Assembly (NCBI GenBank): GCA_964440795.1
Contig: CAYTTQ010000005.1
Coordinates: 5,086-69,085, forward strand
DNA from: C00003060 sp964440795
Lineage (GTDB): Bacteria > Desulfobacterota > Desulfobacteria > Desulfobacterales > C00003060
Direction of reading: 5' to 3'
DNA: 64,000 bases
In this document: positions 17,066-24,859 of the stretch, one piece after another
Layout: each line of letters starts with the position of its first letter
Position numbering within the stretch: the stretch's first letter is position 1
The notes under the pieces: generated by a model
What the model saw: only the letters and a program-made list of their open reading frames with translations
Database searches by the model: none
What the model was told of the DNA's origin: nothing
Made by a program: the position numbers and the translations under genes

Positions 17066-17107
17066 GGGGGATTAACCCAGGTGTCAACACCGTGTAGCCA
17101 ATCCCCC
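17066..17107 (-). other. Long inverted repeat between rnfB and the hydrogenase remnant
   Basis: GGGGGATT and AATCCCCC pair over the outside and GGTGT with ACACC over the inside, giving a two-part hairpin of 42 bases. It lies 18 bases after the rnfB stop. No T run follows on either strand, so a classical terminator is doubtful; it may protect the 3' end of the rnf message or end transcription with Rho. A smaller GGGGACTTTGCCCC hairpin follows on the minus strand. Confidence 0.6.
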
Positions 17108-17125
17108 ACATGATAATTCATCTAT

Positions 17126-19219
17126 CTATATGTCACGATCGTAACAGGTCAAACAGCACCGCATACACCGATTCGCCTCTTTTAAGGCATCCCCTTCGCT
17201 GATCGTCAAATCCACCTCGGCGTACGTATGCTGTCGTTCATATGAACCCGGTTCCAGTTCGGGTTGGCCGATACGGCCCTTTTTCTGAACACCTTCCACA
17301 TGTTCGAATATGGTCCCGGGGATATGCCCGGTCATCCGTCCCGAATCGACTCGAAGCCTTGTCTCGGGGAAGGCCATTTCCTCGCCCACAAGATACTTGT
17401 GGATGCCCCGGGCGGCCCGCCTCCCCGCCCCGATGGCGGTAACCAAAAGTCCCGGCGGTCCGGCGGAGTCACCACTTGAAAAGACATACGGAATATCCGT
17501 TTGCTGCGTGTCCGGATCACAGACAATGGCCCCTTTCTGTGTTGAAAGTCTGGCCACGGCGGCGCCTTCCTCATTGACAAAGGAAGAATCCGTTACCTGG
17601 CCGATCGCCAAGACAAAGTTGTCCAGGGGAAGCACCGTTTCCGACCCTTCGATGGGCACCGGTTTTTGCCGCCCGCTGGCGTCGGGTTCTCCAAGTTCGT
17701 TTTTCAGATACTCGATACCGGTAAGGTTCCCGTCTTCGTCCGTGACGAACTTGGTCGGCGTACACAGCGTAATAAATTCGATGCCTTCGTGCTTACACGC
17801 CTCGATTTCCACCTGATTTGCCGGCATGTCCTTGATCTCTCTTCGGTACAGGCAGTAAACCTTTTCGGCGCCTAAGCGCACACTGGTTCGCAGGGCATCC
17901 ATGGCCACATTGCCGCCCCCGATGACACCGACGCGCTTGCCGATCGGATTGGCCTCACCCAGACCTTGGCGTCTCAAAAAGATCGTCGCCGGAATAACCC
18001 CTTTGACTTTGTCTTCGTCGGGAATACGTGCCGACGCGTGATTCCATGCACCGATAGATGTAAGTACGGCGTCGTACCCAGCGCCCACGAGGGATTCCAA
18101 ATCGAAGTCCACGCCGAACTTCACCCCCGTTTTGACTTGAACCCCAAGGTCGAGTATCCGTTGCACATCCTGACCCAGTATCTTCTTGGGCAGGCGATAT
18201 TCCGGAATCCCATAGTAAATCATACCCCCGAGCTCCGGCATCCACTCATAGATCTTCACCTGGTGACCCAGCCGCCTCAAGAAAAATGCCGCACTCAAAC
18301 CACTCGGACCGCCGCCCACAACGGCCACTTTGAATCCGGTATCCGGCGCCACCGGGATATTAATGGGCGCATTGTTATCAAATACCCAGTCGGAGCAAAA
18401 CCGTTTTAGCTGGTTGATGGAAACGGGGTCGTCACCGCCCACCGCCCGGCGGCATGCGTCTTCACAGGGATGCGGACAAACCCGACCGATGGAAAGAGGC
18501 ATGGGATTTCGTTCCATGATCGTCAGATAGGCCTGATCATATTCTTCATGTTTAATGTGGTCGATATACTTCGGGATATTGATTTCGGCAGGGCAGGTCT
18601 GCCGACAAGGGGCCAACCGATCCGTTCGCTCATGAAATCGCAAGACCCGCTGAGAAGGCGTTCTCACCTGCATGATGCCTTTGGGACATACGGACTGGCA
18701 AGCGCCGCAACCGACACAATTTTCAACCTTCACCACCGGGACGTTATCCGGCCCCATCTCCAGGGCGTCGAATAGACATGACTTAACACAAGTGCCGTAT
18801 CCCAGACACCCGACGGTACACTCCTTGGCGCCCCCATAGAGCTGGGCGGCGGCTCGACAATCACTGATGCCCATATAATAGTACTTTTCCGGCGCCCGGA
18901 ACCCTCCCGTACAGGTATTTTCGGACGTCAACGGTTCGGCGGCACCCACTTCCATGCCCATGACCGCCGCCGCACGGGTTGCGGAACCGGCTCCCCCGAC
19001 GATGCAGGCGCTCACCGGGGCTTCCCCGGACACAATAGCGGCGGCACAAGCACTGCATCCGGTATATCCGCACCCCCCGCAATTGGCACCGGCCAAACAG
19101 TCCTCAACTTCGGCAATCCGCGGGTCTTCCCAAACATAAAAGACCTTTGAGGCAATCCCCAGCAGGGTTCCCGAAACAGTCCCCAATCCCAACATGACAA
19201 GCAAGGCGTCTATCATCAT
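17126..19219 (-). CDS. rnfB: RnfB fused to a GltD-like NAD(P)H flavoprotein
   Basis: A 697-residue fusion. Residues 1-190 are RnfB: a membrane-anchor helix, the [4Fe-4S] motif around Cys41, Cys47, Cys50 and Cys55 (CLAGANCGGCGYTGC), and ferredoxin-type clusters (CVGCGACQSVCPKG at 168-181). Residues 200-697 are a complete GltD-like module as in the glutamate synthase small subunit and NfnB: CRQTCPAEINIPKYI, CPHPCEDACRR, the FAD loop VAVVGGGPSGLSA, the NAD(P) loop GVIGGGNVAMDALR and the final GDSAGPPGLLVTAI segment. Ordinary RnfB is 180-330 residues. The fusion predicts direct entry of NAD(P)H electrons at the ferredoxin-side subunit; that is inference. It is the last gene of the rnf operon. Confidence 0.92.
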   Translation of the reverse strand: MMIDALLVMLGLGTVSGTLLGIASKVFYVWEDPRIAEVEDCLAGANCGGCGYTGCSACAAAIVSGEAPVSACIVGGAGSATRAAAVMGMEVGAAEPLTSENTCTGGFRAPEKYYYMGISDCRAAAQLYGGAKECTVGCLGYGTCVKSCLFDALEMGPDNVPVVKVENCVGCGACQSVCPKGIMQVRTPSQRVLRFHERTDRLAPCRQTCPAEINIPKYIDHIKHEEYDQAYLTIMERNPMPLSIGRVCPHPCEDACRRAVGGDDPVSINQLKRFCSDWVFDNNAPINIPVAPDTGFKVAVVGGGPSGLSAAFFLRRLGHQVKIYEWMPELGGMIYYGIPEYRLPKKILGQDVQRILDLGVQVKTGVKFGVDFDLESLVGAGYDAVLTSIGAWNHASARIPDEDKVKGVIPATIFLRRQGLGEANPIGKRVGVIGGGNVAMDALRTSVRLGAEKVYCLYRREIKDMPANQVEIEACKHEGIEFITLCTPTKFVTDEDGNLTGIEYLKNELGEPDASGRQKPVPIEGSETVLPLDNFVLAIGQVTDSSFVNEEGAAVARLSTQKGAIVCDPDTQQTDIPYVFSSGDSAGPPGLLVTAIGAGRRAARGIHKYLVGEEMAFPETRLRVDSGRMTGHIPGTIFEHVEGVQKKGRIGQPELEPGSYERQHTYAEVDLTISEGDALKEANRCMRCCLTCYDRDI

Positions 19220-19226
19220 CTATCTC

Positions 19227-19874
19227 CTAAATCATCCCCTTGAATCCCAGAAAGGCCAGCGACATGAATCCCGCCGTCACCAATGCAATGGCCACGTCCT
19301 GCAAGGGCCCCGACACCCGCCCGATGGTGACCCGGTCGCGCATCCTCTTGTCGATCAAGGCAACGCCGGTCCTTTTTCGGGCCGTCACCCGTCCGACATT
19401 GATTCGCTCCCGAAGGCCGGCGAAAAGAATAAGCGCCAACCCAAAACCGGCAGAATAGGACAAAGAAGAAACCAGCATCTCCAGAAAATTGTACTCCTCC
19501 GTGACATTGATCAAACAGACCCCCATGACGGCGCAGTTGGTGGTGATCAGAGGCAGGAAAATCCCGAGACCGGCATACAACGCCGGTATGGTCTTTTTGA
19601 GGAACAACTCCACGAATTGGACCAACGAAGCGATTACCAGAATAAACACGATCGTTCGAATATATTCCAGGCCCAGCGGCTTAAGGAACACCATCTCCAA
19701 AATCCATGTAACGATGCCGGCCATGGCCAGCACGAAGATCACCGCCATGGCCATGCCTGTGGCCGTCTCCATCTTTTTGGAGGTTCCCAGAAAGGGGCAG
19801 TTGCCCAAATACTGAATCAACAAGATGTTGTTCACTAGGATGGCGCTTACGGCCAGCAACATGTAATCTCCCAT
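19227..19874 (-). CDS. rnfA: Rnf complex subunit A, with a cytoplasmic insertion
   Basis: A 215-residue, six-helix membrane subunit of the ferredoxin:NAD oxidoreductase. The start MLLAVSAILVNNILLIQYLG and the central PLITTNCAVMGVC, with its conserved cysteine for the membrane iron-sulfur site shared with RnfE, are typical. RnfA is usually about 190 residues; here the loop before the last helix carries about 25 extra residues (roughly 160-188), with two similar halves, NVGRVTAR and TIGRVSGP, suggesting a local duplication. It lies seven bases before rnfB and 82 bases after rnfE. Confidence 0.95.
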   Translation of the reverse strand: MGDYMLLAVSAILVNNILLIQYLGNCPFLGTSKKMETATGMAMAVIFVLAMAGIVTWILEMVFLKPLGLEYIRTIVFILVIASLVQFVELFLKKTIPALYAGLGIFLPLITTNCAVMGVCLINVTEEYNFLEMLVSSLSYSAGFGLALILFAGLRERINVGRVTARKRTGVALIDKRMRDRVTIGRVSGPLQDVAIALVTAGFMSLAFLGFKGMI

Positions 19875-19956
19875 CAGATGACTCCTTCATCGCCTCCGTT
19901 TTTCAGAAGGACGGCTAACCAGAAACCCTTTTATCGCCAAATCGGTCCACCAGTGT

Positions 19957-20571
19957 CTATCCCTTATTCCCCACCAGGTCCATCAACCCCAGCATCAGGC
20001 CCAAACAGACAAAAGCCCCGGGCGCCTCCACCATAAACGTGAAGGGCTGGAAAGAGGGCCCGAAAAGCGGAATCACTTGGTCTGTTAAAGGAATGGAGAC
20101 CGTTCCGTTGCCCAGGATTTCGCGAACAGCACCAACCGCGGTCAGCGAAAGAGTAAACCCCAGACCGATGCCGAGCCCGTCTGCGGCCGCATAGGTCACA
20201 CGGTTCTTGAAGGCAAAGGCTTCGGCGCGCCCCAAAATGACACAGTTCACCACAATGAGCGGTATGAAAATGCCCAGCTGCAGAAACAAAGGATAAGCGA
20301 CCGCCTGCATCACCAGCTCCACCACCACAACAAAGGTGGCGATAATAATGATAAAACAGGGCACCCGAACCTTAACCGGGATTATGGATCGCAGTATGGA
20401 GACCAGAACGTTGGAACACAACAGTACGAAGGTGGCGGCCACCCCCATGCCGAACCCGTTGGCCACCGATTTGGTTACCGCCAAAATCGGACACAGGCCC
20501 AGCACCAGCCGGAAGGGTGGGATCTCTTCCCACAACCCCTTGGTGAATTCTTGAACAATCGTCTTGGCCAT
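19957..20571 (-). CDS. rnfE: Rnf complex subunit E
   Basis: A 204-residue hydrophobic protein with about six helices, the pseudo-symmetric partner of RnfA. It shows the family start FTKGLWEEIPPFRLVLGLCP with its conserved Cys and the mirror motif PLIVVNCVILGRAEAFA. It lies 11 bases after rnfG. In the complex it helps carry electrons through the membrane between the cytoplasmic clusters and the periplasmic flavins. Confidence 0.95.
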   Translation of the reverse strand: MAKTIVQEFTKGLWEEIPPFRLVLGLCPILAVTKSVANGFGMGVAATFVLLCSNVLVSILRSIIPVKVRVPCFIIIIATFVVVVELVMQAVAYPLFLQLGIFIPLIVVNCVILGRAEAFAFKNRVTYAAADGLGIGLGFTLSLTAVGAVREILGNGTVSIPLTDQVIPLFGPSFQPFTFMVEAPGAFVCLGLMLGLMDLVGNKG

Positions 20572-20582
20572 TATTTCTCCCC

Positions 20583-21164
20583 CTAGTCGGTAACGGACTT
20601 CGCCTTTTCAACGATTTTCGGTTTCAGTCGTTCGTAGAAATCGGCGCTCTTGTTAATTCCCGTACACACACCTTTAGACGTAATGGTTGCTCCGGAAACG
20701 GCGTCCACATCATCAACCTCGATGGGGTCTTTTAAGGAAAGCCCCTGGAAACTGTTTTTGAACGCCTGGTCGGTTTTGGCTCTGGCGCCCAAGCCGGGCG
20801 TTTCGGAGTGAGTGGTAATGCCTACCCCTACGAGTTGGTCGGTTTTGAGATCCACCCCGACCATGATGCCGATATCTCCGCCGTAACCCTTTCCAAAGGC
20901 CTCGTAGGCAACGGCCGTCGGTCTATTTTCAAACTTGCCCACAAAAAACGTCCGTTCCGTATCCCCGTCCATGAGCTTGAATCGATCCTGAATGGGATCG
21001 TTGGCTGCACCTTCCAAAATTGCTTTTATGGCCGGCCCTTTTACAAATTTAAGCTGCTGGACCTCAATCTGTTTCGCCGTCCCGGACTTAACGGCCGCCA
21101 GCAACGCGCCGGAACATGCGGCCAGGAGGCCGAGAACCACGATCATCCGGATGATATCACGCAT
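20583..21164 (-). CDS. rnfG: Rnf complex subunit G (covalent FMN)
   Basis: A 193-residue protein with one N-terminal membrane helix (MIVVLGLLAACSGALLA) and a periplasmic FMN-binding domain. The flavin-attachment motif SGATITS is present near residue 160, in DDVDAVSGATITSKGV; the Thr is the phosphoester-linked residue in the family. The ATG at 21164 is preferred, preceded by AAAGGTGG; a TTG at 21182 is also in frame. The start overlaps the end of rnfD by eight bases, so translation is probably coupled. Confidence 0.94.
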   Translation of the reverse strand: MRDIIRMIVVLGLLAACSGALLAAVKSGTAKQIEVQQLKFVKGPAIKAILEGAANDPIQDRFKLMDGDTERTFFVGKFENRPTAVAYEAFGKGYGGDIGIMVGVDLKTDQLVGVGITTHSETPGLGARAKTDQAFKNSFQGLSLKDPIEVDDVDAVSGATITSKGVCTGINKSADFYERLKPKIVEKAKSVTD

Positions 21165-22134
21165 TTTCAACCACCTTTCCAACCGCTTTCGGTCTAATTT
21201 TGTCGAGGAGAGGGTTGGCGAGATTCAACAACAGAATGGAAAATGGAACGCCGTCTACGTAGGCCCCCACATTACGAATCAACACGGTCATGAGGCCGGC
21301 CAGGCCGCCGAATATCAGCATGGGAATAAGGTTGACCGGGGATGAGGAATCTTCCGGAACCAGGAAAAATGCGGCGATCAACGTATAACCGGTAAACAAG
21401 TGGAATAGGGGACCGGCGTATGCGGTGGAATCGGACAGATTAAACAGCCATGCCGTGATGAAGACACCCGCCAAGAAAGAAAGGGAGAGTTCCCACCGTA
21501 CGTACCCTCTCAGGATCAGGTATATGCCTCCGATCACCAGTCCCAGCCCGAAAGTGGACCCGACCCCGCCGATCTGCTTGCCCATAAACAAGTCACCGAC
21601 ACTAAAGTGGGCAATACCCGCCGTTCCCAGGGCCTTCAAGTCGGCAAGGGGATAGGTCATGGCAAACCCCAATTCGTAATTACGCAGGGCCGTATTGAAG
21701 TCAAAGATACTTGCAAACGAAATGACCAGCATCGCCAAGGCCAGCAAGGGGGGATTTAAGGGGTTCAGACCGAGGCCGCCGAATATTTGTTTGCCTATGA
21801 TGATCGCCAAAAACGTGCCCAAAACGACAATCCACCAAGGTGCGGTCGCGGGTAACAGCATCCCGAACAAGAGGCCGGTTACCGCCGCGCTTCCGTCACC
21901 GATGGAAATACGCTTGCCGAGCAACAAGTTCATGATAAATTCCCAAATGACGGCCGACGCCGTCGCCAGGGAGATCATGCCCAGCGCCGGACTGCCATAT
22001 TGGCTGATTCCCATGATTACTGCAGGAAGTGCAGCAAGCATCATCTGCCGATGCCTGGATGAAACCGTTCTGCCGTCATGCCAGTAGGGGGCATAAGAAA
22101 CAACCAGTTTTTCACCACTTAAGTCCCTATTCAT
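21157..22134 (-). CDS. rnfD: Rnf complex subunit D
   Basis: A 325-residue membrane protein with about nine helices. It shows conserved RnfD/NqrB segments: RQMMLAALPAVIMGI, SIGDGSAAVTGLLFGMLLP, NPLNPPLLALA and LFHLFTGYTLIAAFFLVPED. The FMN-attachment region, usually SxATPL, reads MTYPLADLK here, so the Thr is kept in a slightly altered context. Its start overlaps the end of rnfC by eight bases. It is the translocation-linked flavin subunit of Rnf. Confidence 0.94.
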   Translation of the reverse strand: MNRDLSGEKLVVSYAPYWHDGRTVSSRHRQMMLAALPAVIMGISQYGSPALGMISLATASAVIWEFIMNLLLGKRISIGDGSAAVTGLLFGMLLPATAPWWIVVLGTFLAIIIGKQIFGGLGLNPLNPPLLALAMLVISFASIFDFNTALRNYELGFAMTYPLADLKALGTAGIAHFSVGDLFMGKQIGGVGSTFGLGLVIGGIYLILRGYVRWELSLSFLAGVFITAWLFNLSDSTAYAGPLFHLFTGYTLIAAFFLVPEDSSSPVNLIPMLIFGGLAGLMTVLIRNVGAYVDGVPFSILLLNLANPLLDKIRPKAVGKVVENA

Positions 22135-23419
22135 TTTCTGCCTCCGCGGCTTCCCTTAGGCCCAGTTCGCGCTTTGCCATCTGAATATACTGAAAAATTG
22201 GAATCCTGGACGGACACACATATGCACACAAGCCGCATTCAATACAACATGCCAATTCATACATATCTCTGGCATCTTCGTAAAGGCTTGCTTCCAAAAA
22301 GCGAATGAGCATGTTTACCGGTATCTTAACCGGACAGATCTTAATGCACTCTCCACAGTTGATGCAGGGATGATCCGCCAACAGCGGGCTTTCCTGCTGA
22401 TCTTGTACCACCAGGCCGTCTGTTTGGGGCTCTACGGGCAGTTCGTCCGAGTAGGTAGCGTTCCCTCTCATCGGGCCACCCAAGACCAGCCGGTCGCGAT
22501 CCTTGACGGTAATACCACAGGCCCCAAGCAGTGCTCGTAAGGGAGTCCCGATCCTGACTTTCAGATTGGTGGCCTTTCCGCCTTTCCTGACAACGCTGAC
22601 CATTTTAGTGACGCACAGTCGGCCCGTGTCCACGCAGGCCCCCAAGGCGGCAACCGCTTCTGCGCTGATAAAGAACGCCCCGGCCTCCTCCGGTGTCTGA
22701 CCTTCCGGTATCACGGTTCCCACAACGTCTTTCATAATCATGTGCGGTAGGCCGGACGGATACTCGACGCTCAAGGCCTTCGCCTCCGCACCGGTCGAAA
22801 TCGCTTGTTGCACCATACCCTCGGGGACAGTGAGTAAAATGCGATCCACACCCGTCATATCTTTGAGCGCCTTAACTCCTGCCTTGACGGCGTCAAGCTC
22901 GTTGTGGATGATAATTTGATTGGCGGTCAAAAGCAAATCCTGGTCCTGGCCGCATATGACGATCATCCGTATTGAGGTGTTCGGATCGGCAAAGGTGCGG
23001 AAGGACGGGTTGCCCGGCAGATATTCAAAGAAGCGAAGGGCGGTGTCCAGTGAGGCGCCCCCCGTATATTCATCATCCCATTCGTCTTTTTCGTCAGCAG
23101 CGATGGTTATGGCGGTATACGATTGTTCAAATATGCCTCCGTAGGGATAGACTTCCCCGAAAGAACCGACATAGGGAAATAGACTGGAGATGGTCCCGGT
23201 TACGGAAGAAATGACATAGGTTGAGCTTTCGGCGGACTTACTCAATCTCTGGCCGGTTTTCACCTTGGCCCCGACCTCGAGATCCCCCCCCGCTTCGGGA
23301 TTGTCGTCTCTCAACAGTAGGGTCACACTCTTCGGCACTTTAAGCTCTTGAACTTCATCCGGAACCACGTTGTAGTTCAGTTTCGGCCTCATAATTCCCA
23401 GAAACGGTCTTTTTATCAT
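22127..23419 (-). CDS. rnfC: Rnf complex subunit C
   Basis: A 430-residue peripheral subunit that binds NADH and FMN and carries two C-terminal [4Fe-4S] clusters, CINCGECIKICPVKIP and CIECGLCAYVCPSRIP. The N-terminus (GIMRPKLNYNVVPDE) with the barrel-sandwich region and the SLBB-like part is typical. The start at 23419 is chosen by homology (MIKRPFLG); the frame stays open 285 bases upstream only because it overlaps the cytochrome gene on the same strand in another frame. Ribosome-site strength is low (GGGGAT). It follows the cytochrome c gene by 34 bases. Confidence 0.93.
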   Translation of the reverse strand: MIKRPFLGIMRPKLNYNVVPDEVQELKVPKSVTLLLRDDNPEAGGDLEVGAKVKTGQRLSKSAESSTYVISSVTGTISSLFPYVGSFGEVYPYGGIFEQSYTAITIAADEKDEWDDEYTGGASLDTALRFFEYLPGNPSFRTFADPNTSIRMIVICGQDQDLLLTANQIIIHNELDAVKAGVKALKDMTGVDRILLTVPEGMVQQAISTGAEAKALSVEYPSGLPHMIMKDVVGTVIPEGQTPEEAGAFFISAEAVAALGACVDTGRLCVTKMVSVVRKGGKATNLKVRIGTPLRALLGACGITVKDRDRLVLGGPMRGNATYSDELPVEPQTDGLVVQDQQESPLLADHPCINCGECIKICPVKIPVNMLIRFLEASLYEDARDMYELACCIECGLCAYVCPSRIPIFQYIQMAKRELGLREAAEAENE

Positions 23420-23453
23420 AATACGATCCCCTGTGTTGGTATCCCTGTTGGCC

Positions 23454-23825
23454 TTAGTACTGCAAGTGGCATGTAGCGCATTCAACCGGACCGGCGCCGC
23501 TTTCTTCATGACAGCCCTGGCAATTGGTATGGAAGGCATCCGATCGGGTGGGTTCGGTGTCCGCACCATGGCAGTAAGGTCCGCCACACCCCATGCCTCC
23601 GTCATCTTGCTCGTAGTGATGACAATCCTCGCAGTAAAAGCCGTAACCATCCTCGGACAAATGGGTTTGATGATCAAACAGGACCTTACCGGCACTTGTG
23701 TCAAATACCAGTCTTACCGGTTCATCGGGAACTTCCTGGGGAAACGATGCGTAACACACTACGCCGATAATGAGCAAGATGGCCGCCAGGCCATAAATAA
23801 ACAACAGTTCCATCTTTGATGTCAT
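23454..23825 (-). CDS. Membrane-anchored tetraheme cytochrome c3-like protein of the rnf operon
   Basis: A 123-residue protein with an N-terminal hydrophobic helix (about residues 5-27) that acts as signal or anchor, followed by a small periplasmic heme domain. Four heme-attachment motifs are present: CEDCH at 65-69, CGGPYCH at 80-86 (the long CX4CH form), CQGCH at 102-106 and CATCH at 116-120. Upstream FDHQTH supplies likely distal histidines, as in class III cytochromes. It is the first gene of the rnf operon. In sulfate reducers a multiheme cytochrome is known beside rnfC and is thought to link Rnf to the periplasmic cytochrome c pool. Confidence 0.92.
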   Translation of the reverse strand: MTSKMELLFIYGLAAILLIIGVVCYASFPQEVPDEPVRLVFDTSAGKVLFDHQTHLSEDGYGFYCEDCHHYEQDDGGMGCGGPYCHGADTEPTRSDAFHTNCQGCHEESGAGPVECATCHLQY

Positions 23826-24020
23826 TGTATCAAACGTTCCTTTCGTCGTTTGAATCCCGATTGTTCAGAAACCAGGGAAAGTACAGGTCCGTTTATCTGC
23901 CGTGGAAGGATGTGTGTGATAGAAAACCGGGCAATTCCGCTCTTTGGCAACATTATCACCCTCGGTTGCGTAGGATACATCGTCAGGAAATGGTGATGAT
24001 ACAAGCTTCGTAGAGTTCGT
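23826..24020 (-). other. Untranslated leader of the rnf operon
   Basis: About 190 bases separate the predicted transcription start near 24018 from the cytochrome start codon. I see no convincing riboswitch core, terminator or open frame on the sense strand here. The length alone makes a post-transcriptional control element possible. Confidence 0.4.
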
Positions 24021-24024
24021 CGGC

Positions 24025-24053
24025 CTTATATGACAAGTAGGCACTAATGTCAA
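24025..24053 (-). promoter_or_regulatory. Strong sigma-70 promoter of the rnf operon
   Basis: On the minus strand a perfect TTGACA (24053-24048) and TATAAG (24030-24025, five of six consensus bases) are exactly 17 bases apart. It is the best sigma-70 match I found in the window and faces the cytochrome c-rnfCDGEAB operon. The -35 box overlaps the stop codon of the small frame at 24050-24154. Confidence 0.85.
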
Positions 24054-24154
24054 GAAGAGATTTTCCGGGAGGCGGCACCCAGACGGTTCAGCGGAAAGGC
24101 GATAATTCCGACCCGCAGGTAGGAGACCCAGTGTCGGGCGGGCGTCTTGCCCAT
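24050..24154 (-). CDS. Possible 34-residue small protein upstream of rnf
   Basis: A short frame starting MGKTPARHWVSYLRVG and ending NRLGAASRKISS, basic and partly hydrophobic in the middle (RVGIIAFPLN). It has a protein-like composition, and the ending looks familiar as a short hypothetical protein, but I cannot name a family and its ribosome site is weak. The surrounding 130 bases hold several possible hairpins, so a structured RNA or a decayed gene end is equally possible. It lies between the response regulator and the rnf promoter on the same strand. Confidence 0.3.
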   Translation of the reverse strand: MGKTPARHWVSYLRVGIIAFPLNRLGAASRKISS

Positions 24155-24163
24155 TTGAAACCG

Positions 24164-24179
24164 TGAGGTCCGGACCTCA
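24164..24179. other. Perfect 16-base palindrome
   Basis: TGAGGTCCGGACCTCA is its own reverse complement. It lies 45 bases after the response regulator stop and about 110 bases upstream of the rnf -35 box. It could be an operator, a transcript-end hairpin or part of the small frame's leader; no T run follows. Confidence 0.5.
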
Positions 24180-24223
24180 TGGACAGCGCCCATATCGGGG
24201 CATATCCCCATCTTCCGGCTTGG

Positions 24224-24658
24224 TTAACGGGCGTTCAAGGTCTCGTTAACCACCTTGATCAGTTCAGCCGGGTCGATCGGCTTCTCGATGTAGCCGTCCG
24301 GAACCGTATACTTGGAAAGCCCCGTCGTCTCCACAAACTTCTTTTCATCCCGCATCGGCTGTTTGAACATGAAGTTTCGAAAATCAACACCTGTAACGTC
24401 CGACACACCCGTTACGATGATGACCGGGATATCACTCAGTTCAGGATCTTTTCTCAGCTCCTGAAACATGGTAATCCCGCTTTTTTTGGGCATCATGAGA
24501 TCGAGCAACACCAAGTCCGGTTTCTCTTTCCGCAACAGTTCCAGCCCCTCCGTCCCGTCCTTGGCACTCACGCTTTCATAACCGTTCTCCTCAAGAAGCG
24601 CACTGAGAAAAGTAATGATGTCTAGCTCGTCATCCACAATCAGAATTTTCTTGGACAT
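24224..24658 (-). CDS. Single-domain response regulator
   Basis: A 144-residue CheY-like receiver with no output domain. It begins SKKILIVDDELD and has the acidic pocket, the phospho-acceptor Asp in LVLLDLMMP (about residue 53), the Thr in IIVTG and the Lys in YIEKPIDP near residue 128. An insertion of about 25 residues (TGVDFRNFMFKQPMRDEKKF) sits between the Thr and Lys motifs, where most receivers have a short loop. The ATG at 24658 follows AAAGGAGG; the frame is open further upstream without a site. It is divergent from the kinase operon at 24860 and may be its partner. Confidence 0.9.
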   Translation of the reverse strand: MSKKILIVDDELDIITFLSALLEENGYESVSAKDGTEGLELLRKEKPDLVLLDLMMPKKSGITMFQELRKDPELSDIPVIIVTGVSDVTGVDFRNFMFKQPMRDEKKFVETTGLSKYTVPDGYIEKPIDPAELIKVVNETLNAR

Positions 24659-24771
24659 CCTTTTCCTCCTTTCGGTACCAACAATCGGGCACGAACCATG
24701 GTGCGTTCGCTCTCGCACCGAAAACTATTTCACAGGCTGCTTTTTGCGTCTGCGGGAAAACATTTGATCAC

Positions 24772-24800
24772 TTGATCACTCTGTTCCAGTATGTTATGTA
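24772..24800 (+). promoter_or_regulatory. Promoter of the 24860-26247 signalling operon, with tandem TTGATCAC
   Basis: TTGATC (24772-24777) and TATGTA (24795-24800) are 17 bases apart, and TG stands one base before the -10 box. The -35 region is a tandem repeat: TTGATCAC occurs at 24764-24771 and again at 24772-24779, each with a TGATCA palindrome, as for a dimeric operator. About 60 bases separate this from the first start codon. Confidence 0.45.
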
Positions 24801-24859
24801 TCCGCGTCATGCGGAAGTTTTCTATACCATTGAGAGAGTGACTGTGTCAAGGACTATGA

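Noticed and set aside
24050..24180. Riboswitch (cyclic-di-GMP or molybdenum-cofactor type) upstream of rnf
   Set aside because: It lies upstream of the best promoter, so it would not be in the rnf leader, and the conserved cores of those riboswitches are not present.
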